Shown: in pieces, positions 12,898 to 18,431 of the stretch
Position numbering within the stretch: position 1 is the first letter of the stretch
How the letters are laid out: every line of letters starts with the position of its first letter
Assembly (NCBI GenBank): GCA_017471125.1
Contig: JAFUWR010000283.1
Span: forward strand, 1 to 18,431
Length of the DNA stretch: 18,431 nucleotides
Direction: 5' to 3'
Source: Clostridia bacterium
Lineage (GTDB): Bacteria; Bacillota; Clostridia; Christensenellales; Aristaeellaceae
The notes under the pieces: generated by a model
Told to the model about the DNA's origin: nothing
What the model saw: only the letters and a program-made list of their open reading frames with translations
Database searches by the model: none
Program-made: the position numbers and the translations under genes

Positions 12898-13605
12898 ATG
12901 ATGAGTGATAGCGGGAAGCGGCTGAACAAGTACATCGCGGACAGCGGGTACTGCTCGCGCCGGGAGGCCGACCGGCTGATCGACGAGGGGCGGGTGACCG
13001 TGGACGGCAGGCGCGGCATGCTGGGCGACAGGGTGCTCGGCGGCATGGTCGTGCGCGTGGACGGCAAGCCGCTGACGGGCGAGGGTGAGAAGGTGTACAT
13101 CCTCCTGAACAAGCCCCGGGGCATCGTCTGCACCGCCGATCCGCGGGAGCCGATGAACGTGGTGGACTACCTCGATCATCCCATACGCATATTCCCCGTG
13201 GGGCGGCTGGACAAGGACAGCGAGGGCCTGCTGCTGCTCACGTCGGACGGGGAGATCGTCAACCGGGTGCTTCGCGCCGCGGGCGGCCACGAGAAGGAGT
13301 ACGAGGTCGCCATCGACCGGCCCGTGACGAGGGAATTCGTCCAGAGGATGATGTCGGGCGTGCCGATACTGGACACGGTGACCCTGCCGTGCAAGGTGCG
13401 CAAGACCGGCGACAGGACCTTCAACATCATACTGGTGCAGGGCCTGAACCGCCAGATCCGGCGCATGTGCGAGGCGCTGGGCGCGAACGTCACCCACCTG
13501 CGCCGCGTGCGCATCATGGACCTGAAAATAGGAAATATGCGCCCCGGCGAGTGGCGGGAGCTGACGGCGGAGGAGCTGCGCGGGCTGATGGCCCGCATAA
13601 GATAG
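12898..13605 (+). CDS. rluF: 23S rRNA pseudouridine synthase, RluF-like
   Basis: The 235-residue enzyme has an N-terminal S4 RNA-binding domain (RLNKYIADSGYCSRREADRLIDEGRVTVDG) and an RsuA/RluF-type synthase domain with the catalytic Asp in GRLDKDSEGLLLL (Asp105). HEKEYEVAIDRPVTREF, VPILDTVTLPCKV and LVQGLNRQIRRMCEALG match RluF more closely than RluB. RluF converts U2604 (and U2605) of E. coli 23S rRNA; RluF of E. coli carries a longer basic tail that is missing here. Two adjacent ATGs (12898, 12901) are possible; AGGAG is 5 or 8 bases away, and the second is slightly better spaced. The PLD gene follows after 8 bases. The rRNA target is inferred from similarity, and RluB-like activity cannot be excluded. 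Confidence 0.88.
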   Translation: MMSDSGKRLNKYIADSGYCSRREADRLIDEGRVTVDGRRGMLGDRVLGGMVVRVDGKPLTGEGEKVYILLNKPRGIVCTADPREPMNVVDYLDHPIRIFPVGRLDKDSEGLLLLTSDGEIVNRVLRAAGGHEKEYEVAIDRPVTREFVQRMMSGVPILDTVTLPCKVRKTGDRTFNIILVQGLNRQIRRMCEALGANVTHLRRVRIMDLKIGNMRPGEWRELTAEELRGLMARIR

Positions 13606-13613
13606 GGAAGATA

Positions 13614-15059
13614 ATGAAGAGACAGAAGAAGCGGTCGCCCCTGCGGCGCGTCCTGCGCTGGATCAAGTGGCTGATCGTGGTCGTGCTGGTTTTCAACCTG
13701 TGCGCGGCGTACTGGCCGTTCCTGCGGGTGCCCGATCTGTCGCCGGAGGCCGCGCAGGCGGCGGAGGCGCTGGCGGACGAGATGTTCACAGACCACATTA
13801 CCGGCGACCGGGCCCGCATCATCGAATCCAGCGCCGAGGCCCTGGACGAGCGCATACGGCTGATGGAGCAGGCCCGGGACGAGATCGTCATCGTCACCTA
13901 TGAGAACCACGACGGCGAGAGCACCCGGGACATACTGGCCGCGGCGCTGCACAAGGCCGACCAGGGCGTGCGCGTGCGCTTCCTGGTGGACGGCATCGCG
14001 GGCCGGTTCGACCACATGGGCGGCGACCTGTTCCGCGCCGTGGCAGCCCACGAGAACGTGGAGGTGCGGTTCTACAACCTGCTGCGCATGCTCACGCCCT
14101 GGAAGCACATGGGCCGCATGCACGACAAGTACGTCATCGTGGACGACGTGGCGTTCATCCTCGGCGGGCGCAACATGTTCGACAAGTTCCTGGGCGAGTA
14201 CACGGCCACCAACCGAAGCCTCGACCGGGAGGTGCTGATCTACGACGCCGACGGCGGGGACGGCAGCCTGGCCGTGCTCCGGGGCTACTTCGAGGGCATG
14301 TGGGCGGGCGAGGAGACGACGGCCTTTGAGCCGCGGGAAAAGATCGGCGCCGAGCGCTGCCAGAAGGTCTACGATGAACTGGAGGCCCGGTATCAGGACC
14401 TCCGGGCCAGCAGGCCCGCGCTGTTCGACCCGGTGGACTACGCGGACGTGACCGCGCCCACCCAGGGCGTGTGGCTCATCAGCAACCCGACGGGCATCTA
14501 TGCCAAGGAACCCGCGGTGTTCGGCCAGCTCATCGCCATGATGCGGCGGGCCAAGGACGACGTGGTCATCCACTCGCCCTATGCAGTGTTGAATTCGTAC
14601 ATGCGGGAGAGCCTGCGGGAGATCGCGGCCCGCATCCCGGTGACGCTGATGGTCAACGCCGTGGAGAACGGCGCGAACCTGGTGGGCAGCGGGGACTATC
14701 TGTACCACCGGGGCGACGTGCTGGCGACGGGCGTAAGGGTGCTGGAGTACGCGGGCGGCAAGTCCTACCACGGCAAGGCCGTGGCCATCGACGACTGCCT
14801 GTCCGTCATCGGCTCCTTCAACCTGGACCTGCGGAGCACCTACGTGGACACGGAGCTGATGCTGGTCATCCGCTCAAAGGCGATCAATGCCGAGCTGCGC
14901 GGCTACATGGACGCGCTCCACGCCGACTGCCGCGTGGTTGAGGACGCCCAGAACGCCCGCATCCCGGAGGGCTTGACCCTGCCGGAGTGCCCCCTATGGA
15001 AGCGGGCGCTGCTGTACCTGATCGGGGCGCTGATGCAGCCGGTCAGGAACCTGGTGTGA
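13614..15059 (+). CDS. Phospholipase D superfamily protein, cardiolipin synthase-like (ClsC/YmdC type)
   Basis: The 481-residue protein has a basic N-terminus and one membrane anchor (about residues 14-36, ending YWPFL), then two PLD domains. The first HKD motif is H170-D-K172-x4-D177 (RMHDKYVIVDD) followed by LGGRN; the second is H386-G-K388-x4-D393 (YHGKAVAIDD) followed by GSFNLDLRS. Both are intact. The segment VRFLVDGIAGRFDHMGG, a short hydrophobic loop, then RMHDKY and LGGRNMFDKFLG resembles ClsC/YmdC more than the two-TM Cls enzymes. It probably makes or remodels phospholipid head groups at the membrane (cardiolipin synthase activity), though other phosphatidyl transfers fit. The ATG at 13614 has a GGGAAG ribosome site overlapping the end of rluF; the longer upstream frame only shadows rluF. 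It is likely in one transcript with rluF. Confidence 0.88.
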   Translation: MKRQKKRSPLRRVLRWIKWLIVVVLVFNLCAAYWPFLRVPDLSPEAAQAAEALADEMFTDHITGDRARIIESSAEALDERIRLMEQARDEIVIVTYENHDGESTRDILAAALHKADQGVRVRFLVDGIAGRFDHMGGDLFRAVAAHENVEVRFYNLLRMLTPWKHMGRMHDKYVIVDDVAFILGGRNMFDKFLGEYTATNRSLDREVLIYDADGGDGSLAVLRGYFEGMWAGEETTAFEPREKIGAERCQKVYDELEARYQDLRASRPALFDPVDYADVTAPTQGVWLISNPTGIYAKEPAVFGQLIAMMRRAKDDVVIHSPYAVLNSYMRESLREIAARIPVTLMVNAVENGANLVGSGDYLYHRGDVLATGVRVLEYAGGKSYHGKAVAIDDCLSVIGSFNLDLRSTYVDTELMLVIRSKAINAELRGYMDALHADCRVVEDAQNARIPEGLTLPECPLWKRALLYLIGALMQPVRNLV

Positions 15060-15099
15060 GAAAATCCAAAACATAATACAATAACATTTGCTTCTTAAC

Positions 15100-15127
15100 T
15101 TGACAGGTGTTAAACTATTTATATCAT
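15100..15127 (+). promoter_or_regulatory. Promoter and possible operator of the amino acid ABC operon
   Basis: TTGACA (15100-15105), a 16-base spacer and TATCAT (15122-15127). An inverted repeat, TTAAC (15095-15099) and GTTAA (15109-15113), brackets the -35 box with 9 bases between and could bind a repressor. The leader is only about 20 bases, too short for a T-box or S-box. Confidence 0.65.
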
Positions 15128-15152
15128 AGGTTGATGGATCGAAGGGTAAGAC

Positions 15153-15827
15153 ATGACGGACAGACTTTGGCACATCCTGCTGGACTCCTTTCCGAAGATA
15201 CTGCTGCCGGGGCTTCGCATGACCATCCCGCTGACGGTCATCGCCTTCGCGCTGGCGATGGTGATCGCCACGGTGGTGGCGCTGGTGCAGTTCGCCCACG
15301 TGCGGGGGCTGACGCAGCTTTCGCGGTTCTACATCTGGGTCGTCCGGGGGACGCCGCTGCTGGTGCAGCTCTTCGTGGTGTTCTACGGCCTCCCCAACCT
15401 GGGCGTGTACATCGACGCCTTCCCCGCGGCGGTGCTGGTGTTCTCCATCAACGAGGGCGCGTACTGCGCGGAGACCATGCGGGCGGCGCTGGAATCGGTG
15501 CCGGAGGGCCAGATCGAGGCGGGCTACTGCGTGGGCATGAGCTACACCCAGATCATGCGGCGCATCGTGCTGCCCCAGGCCCTGCGAACGGCCTTCCCGC
15601 CGCTGTCCAACTCGCTGATCTCGATGGTCAAGGACACATCCCTGGCGGCGAACATCACCGTCATGGAGATGTTCATGGCGACCCAGCGCGTGGTGGCGCG
15701 GACCTACGAGCCGCTGGCGCTGTATTTGGAGGTGGCGCTGATCTACCTGATGTTCTCCACGGTGCTGACGTGGCTGCAGCGCTGGGGCGAGCGGAAGCTG
15801 ACGGTGGGAGGTGCGGGCCATGCTTGA
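15153..15827 (+). CDS. Amino acid ABC transporter permease, cystine/polar amino acid type
   Basis: The 224-residue inner-membrane subunit is of HisMQ/TcyB type with about five membrane spans. It begins with the PGLRMTIPLTVIAFALAMVIATVVAL block, has RGTPLLVQLFVVFYGLP, and carries the EAA loop EAGYCVGMSYTQIMRRIVLPQALR that docks on the ATPase. These enzymes work as a homodimer or heterodimer; only one permease gene is present, implying a homodimer. The ATG at 15153 has GAAGGG 6 bases upstream. Its last 8 bases overlap the ATPase gene, indicating translational coupling. The binding protein downstream points to cystine as a likely substrate. Confidence 0.92.
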   Translation: MTDRLWHILLDSFPKILLPGLRMTIPLTVIAFALAMVIATVVALVQFAHVRGLTQLSRFYIWVVRGTPLLVQLFVVFYGLPNLGVYIDAFPAAVLVFSINEGAYCAETMRAALESVPEGQIEAGYCVGMSYTQIMRRIVLPQALRTAFPPLSNSLISMVKDTSLAANITVMEMFMATQRVVARTYEPLALYLEVALIYLMFSTVLTWLQRWGERKLTVGGAGHA

Positions 15828-16557
15828 CCTTCTCCATCTCAACAAGACCTACGACGGCATGCAGGTCTTGAAGGACATATCGCTCCACGTGGACAAGGGC
15901 GACGTGACCGCCGTCATCGGCCCGAGCGGTTCGGGCAAGACCACGCTCCTTCGGTGCATGAACTTCCTGGCCCCGGCGGACAGCGGCACGCTGGCCTTCG
16001 GCGGCGGGACCTACGACCTGGCCCACATGACGAAGCGGGACATCGCGTCCATACGGATGCGGACGGGCTTCGTGTTCCAGAGCTTCAACCTGTTCGCCAA
16101 CAAGACGGCCCTGCAGAACGTGACCGAGGGGCTGATCGTCGCCCGGCGCATGCCGAAGGACGAGGCCAACGCCATCGCCATGCAGGCGCTGGAGCGGGTC
16201 GGCCTGAAGGACCGGGCCGACCACTATCCCAGCCAGCTCTCGGGCGGGCAGCAGCAGCGCGTGGCCATCGCCCGCGCCGTCGCCACCAACCCCGAGATCA
16301 TCTACTTCGACGAGCCCACCTCGGCGCTGGACCCCGAGCTGATCGGGGAGGTGCTGGCCGTGATGCGTGACCTGGCCGCCTCCGGCATGACTATGCTGGT
16401 GGTGACCCACGAGATGCGCTTCGCCCGGGACGTGTCCAGCCGGGTGGTGTTCATGGAGGACGGCGTGATCGTGGAGCAGAACGCCGCCGAGGCTTTCTTC
16501 GAGCAACCCGAGAAGGCGCGCACCCGCGCGTTCCTCAAGACCATAAACGACCGCTGA
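15820..16557 (+). CDS. Amino acid ABC transporter ATP-binding protein
   Basis: The 245-residue subunit has all ABC motifs in order: Walker A GPSGSGKTT, Q-loop FVFQSFNLF, signature LSGGQQQR, Walker B IIYFDEPTSALD and the switch His in VVTHE. It resembles the GlnQ/TcyC polar amino acid importer branch and powers the permease encoded just upstream. The ATG at 15820 is chosen because GGGAGG (15806-15811) lies 8 bases before it; the in-frame GTG at 15811 is part of that ribosome site. It overlaps the permease gene by 8 bases. Confidence 0.94.
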   Translation: MLDLLHLNKTYDGMQVLKDISLHVDKGDVTAVIGPSGSGKTTLLRCMNFLAPADSGTLAFGGGTYDLAHMTKRDIASIRMRTGFVFQSFNLFANKTALQNVTEGLIVARRMPKDEANAIAMQALERVGLKDRADHYPSQLSGGQQQRVAIARAVATNPEIIYFDEPTSALDPELIGEVLAVMRDLAASGMTMLVVTHEMRFARDVSSRVVFMEDGVIVEQNAAEAFFEQPEKARTRAFLKTINDR

Positions 16558-16573
16558 CACAAGGAGGAGACCC

Positions 16574-17353
16574 ATGAAGAAGATCGTCGCCATCCTGATG
16601 GCAGCCCTGCTGCTGCTGTCCGTCGCCTACGCCGAGACCGACCTGCTCAACGACATCAAGGACCGCGGGAACGTGGTCGTCGCCACGGAGGGGGCCTGGT
16701 CCCCCTGGACCTACCACGACGAGTCCGACGCCCTGGTGGGCTTCGATGTTGAAGTGGCCCGCGCCATCGCCGAGAAGCTGGGCGTGGAGGCCCAGTTCGT
16801 GGAGTGCCCCTGGGAGAGCATCTTCCTGGGCATCGACTCCAAGATGTACGACATCGCCGCCAACGGCGTGGAGATCACCGAGGATCGCGCCGCCAAGTAC
16901 GACTTCTCCGTGCCCTACGCCTACCTGCGCACCGCGCTGATCGTCCGGGGCGACAACGAGGACATCGCGACCTTCGAGGACCTGTCCGGCAAGCGCACCG
17001 CCAACTCCGCGGGCAGCACCTACGCGCTGATCGCCGAGGAGTACGGCGCGACCACCGACACCGTGAGCACCCTGGCCCAGACCCTCGACCTGGTGCTGGC
17101 CGGCCGCGTGGACGCCACGCTGAACGCCGAGCTGTCCTTCTACGACTACATGAAGGAGCATCCCGACGCCGACCTCAAGATCGTAGCCCTGTCCGAGGAG
17201 GCCAGCCACGTGGCCATCCCCGTGCGCAAGGGCGAGGAGAACGCCGCGTTCCTTGAGGCGGTGGACGAGGCCATCGACGCCCTCCGCGCCGACGGCACGC
17301 TCAAGGCCATCTCCGAGAAGTACTTCGACATCGACATCACCACCGCGGAATAA
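16574..17353 (+). CDS. Amino acid ABC transporter substrate-binding protein, cystine-type
   Basis: The 259-residue protein has a Sec signal peptide (MKKIVAILMAALLLLSVAYA, likely cut after AYA) and a SBP_bac_3 fold: EGAWSPWTYHDESDALVGFDVEVARAIAEKLGVEA, then DSKMYDIAANGVEITEDRAAKYDFSVPY, a block that resembles TcyJ/FliY cystine-binding proteins (DSKRxDVxxxxVTIxxERxxKYDFS). It ends with LKAISEKYFDIDIT, the usual closing helix. No lipobox cysteine follows the signal, which is unusual for a binding protein of a single-membrane Firmicute. AAGGAGG sits 6 bases before the ATG. The gene comes last in the operon rather than first. Substrate is inferred; histidine, glutamine or other polar amino acids remain possible. 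Confidence 0.9.
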   Translation: MKKIVAILMAALLLLSVAYAETDLLNDIKDRGNVVVATEGAWSPWTYHDESDALVGFDVEVARAIAEKLGVEAQFVECPWESIFLGIDSKMYDIAANGVEITEDRAAKYDFSVPYAYLRTALIVRGDNEDIATFEDLSGKRTANSAGSTYALIAEEYGATTDTVSTLAQTLDLVLAGRVDATLNAELSFYDYMKEHPDADLKIVALSEEASHVAIPVRKGEENAAFLEAVDEAIDALRADGTLKAISEKYFDIDITTAE

Positions 17354-17366
17354 ACGACTCAAAAAA

Positions 17367-17400
17367 CGACGCGCCCTCCCGATCATGGGAGGGCGCGTCG
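17367..17400. terminator. Strong bidirectional terminator between the ABC operon and the branching enzyme gene
   Basis: A perfect 14-bp stem (CGACGCGCCCTCCC at 17367-17380, complement at 17387-17400) with a 6-base loop. AAAAAA at 17361-17366 gives a T6 tract on the minus strand; the plus side is followed by CTTTG. It serves the convergent genes, most strongly the minus-strand one. Confidence 0.85.
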
Positions 17401-17407
17401 CTTTGTC

Positions 17408-17470
17408 CGGGCGCTGGGGGCAGCGCCCCTACGCCCGGGGAATTGTAGGGGGCGCTGCCCTCAGCGCCCG
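17408..17470. repeat. GC-rich palindromic repeat element
   Basis: The left arm GGGCGCTGGGGGCAGCGCCCC-TAC (17409-17432) and the right arm (17445-17469) are near-perfect inverted copies, differing by one base change and one extra base, around GCCCGGGGAATT. Each arm also contains its own small inverted repeat (GGGCGCTG...CAGCGCCC), so the unit can fold as a cruciform or double hairpin. It resembles dispersed REP-like elements of GC-rich Clostridia; copy number elsewhere is unknown. Confidence 0.75.
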
Positions 17471-17478
17471 CCGCGGGG

Positions 17479-18431
17479 TCAATCCACCTTCCTGAACACC
17501 ATCGCCGTGCGGCAGGGGATGTAGATCTCGAACCCCAGGCCGCGGTTCTCGACGAACTTGGCTTCATAGACGTACTGCTTGCTGACCCGGTCCATGCCGC
17601 CGAAGTCCACGTCGTCGGTGGAGAAGATGACCTTGTACTTGCCCTCGCCCACGGAGTGGACGGGCAGGAAGAAGTCGGTGGGGGAATAGGTGGGGTGGAA
17701 GTTGAACACGTAGACCAGCTCGCCCTTGGAGAAGGCGATGATCTTGCCGGGCTGGTCGATCCAGAGGTTCACGGTGTCGCGCTTGTTGAGCACCCGGTAC
17801 TTCCGGGCGAAGCGCAGCATCTCCCGGTCGAAGTTCTCGAGCCATTCGTATTTGAGCAGGCCGTTCTGTACCAGCGACCACTGCCTGCGGGCGTACTTGA
17901 AGCTCCAGTTGTTGCCCTCCCGGGGGAAGTCGATCCACTCGGGGTGGCCGAACTCGTTGCCCATGAAGTTGAGGTAGCCCTCGCCGGCCAGGGACAGGGT
18001 GATGAAGCGTATCATCTTGTGGAGCGCCACGGCCCGGTCCATGGTGATGGAGTGGTAGCTCTTCTCCATGCCGGTGTACATCTCGGCGTCGGTCATGCGG
18101 AAGAAGATGGTCTTGTCGCCCACCAGCGCCTGGTCGTGGGACTCGCAGTAGGCCACGTTCTTCTCCTGTGGGCGGCGGGTGGACAGCTCATGCCACAGCT
18201 TGAACATGTCCCATTGGTCGTCGGACACGTCCTTCAAATACTTGATCCAGAAGTCCGGCACGCCCATGGCCAGCCGGTAGTCGAAGCCGATGCCGCCGGA
18301 GCGGATGGGCACGCACATGCCGGGCATGCCGCTCATCTCCTCGGCGATGGTGACGGCGAAGGGGTTCACGGTGTGGATGAGCTCGTTGGCCAGCTGCAGG
18401 TAGGTCAGCGCGTCCACGTTGGTGTTCAGGC
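17479..18431 (-). CDS. 1,4-alpha-glucan branching enzyme, GH13_8 (eukaryote/Bacteroidetes-like) type, 3' part
   Basis: The gene runs off the right edge; the C-terminal 317 or so residues are visible. It builds alpha-1,6 branches in glycogen in the cytosol. The segment NVDALTYLQLANELIHTVNPFAVTIAEEMSGMPGMC holds the general acid/base Glu (AEEMSG), and CESHDQALVGDK holds the stabilising Asp (SHDQ). GGIGFDYRLAMGVPDFWIKYLK, MGNEFGHPEWIDFPREGNNWSFKYARRQW and the C-terminal all-beta domain (IIAFSKGELVYVFNFHPTYSPTDF) match GBE1-like branching enzymes rather than the GlgB (GH13_9) form usual in Firmicutes. The nucleophile Asp lies outside the window. The internal GTG at 18417 is not the start, because the frame stays open to the edge (LNTN before it). 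Neighbouring glycogen genes may lie to the right. Confidence 0.9.
   Translation of the reverse strand, partial: LNTNVDALTYLQLANELIHTVNPFAVTIAEEMSGMPGMCVPIRSGGIGFDYRLAMGVPDFWIKYLKDVSDDQWDMFKLWHELSTRRPQEKNVAYCESHDQALVGDKTIFFRMTDAEMYTGMEKSYHSITMDRAVALHKMIRFITLSLAGEGYLNFMGNEFGHPEWIDFPREGNNWSFKYARRQWSLVQNGLLKYEWLENFDREMLRFARKYRVLNKRDTVNLWIDQPGKIIAFSKGELVYVFNFHPTYSPTDFFLPVHSVGEGKYKVIFSTDDVDFGGMDRVSKQYVYEAKFVENRGLGFEIYIPCRTAMVFRKVD

Noticed and set aside
18284..18417. GTG at 18417 as the true start of the branching enzyme
   Set aside because: The frame remains open to the window edge and the visible part begins inside the catalytic barrel, so the gene is truncated by the window.

Overview
The window comes from a GC-rich bacterial chromosome, most likely an uncultured Clostridia-type member of the Bacillota. 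The pointers are AAGGAGG-type ribosome sites before most genes, an fhs-fchA-folD one-carbon cluster, a DUF1576-type membrane protein, and sigma-A style promoters (TTGACA-N17-TATAAT class) lying as AT-rich islands between GC-rich genes. This placement is an inference; no rRNA or marker gene fixes it. No phage, CRISPR, tRNA or insertion sequence was seen, and no gap between genes exceeds 300 bases.

Layout. 1-293 is the end of a RhaM-like mutarotase gene, convergent with a trigger-factor-like gene (330-1277, minus) that lacks the ribosome-binding domain. A divergent promoter region then leads into fhs (1491), fchA (3324) and folD (3964), which together take formate and tetrahydrofolate to methylene-THF. 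A heptamer/palindrome repeat element separates these from a DUF1576-like polytopic membrane protein (4997-6307). Next come two c-di-GMP genes: a REC-GGDEF-EAL-GGDEF protein in which only the EAL domain looks catalytic (6487-8706), and a membrane-bound diguanylate cyclase with an intact GGDEF (8765-10120). An Hsp20 gene (minus) and a Nudix hydrolase plus small cysteine-rich protein (plus) diverge from 10632-10859. A 23S rRNA methyltransferase of the RlmI type (minus) and an RluF-type pseudouridine synthase (plus) diverge around 12800; the latter is followed by a phospholipase D/cardiolipin synthase-like gene. A cystine/polar amino acid ABC transporter (permease, ATPase, binding protein; 15153-17353) ends convergent with the 3' part of a GH13_8-type glycogen branching enzyme gene (minus, running off the right edge).

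How the genes work together. The clearest story is the folate cluster. FolD has lost the lysine and the glutamine that family knowledge ties to its cyclohydrolase half-reaction, and a dedicated cyclohydrolase, FchA, sits directly upstream, so the two activities appear to have been divided between two proteins. The c-di-GMP pair looks like a synthesis/breakdown couple. The most unusual DNA signal is a family of 7-bp tandem repeats (GGGAGTA / GGGAACA) at three gene boundaries. Two of the arrays share the same four-unit pattern with a GGC variant second unit and start at the stop codon of the preceding gene; the third supplies the Shine-Dalgarno sequence of the RluF-like gene. No wholly new defence or metabolic system was recognised.
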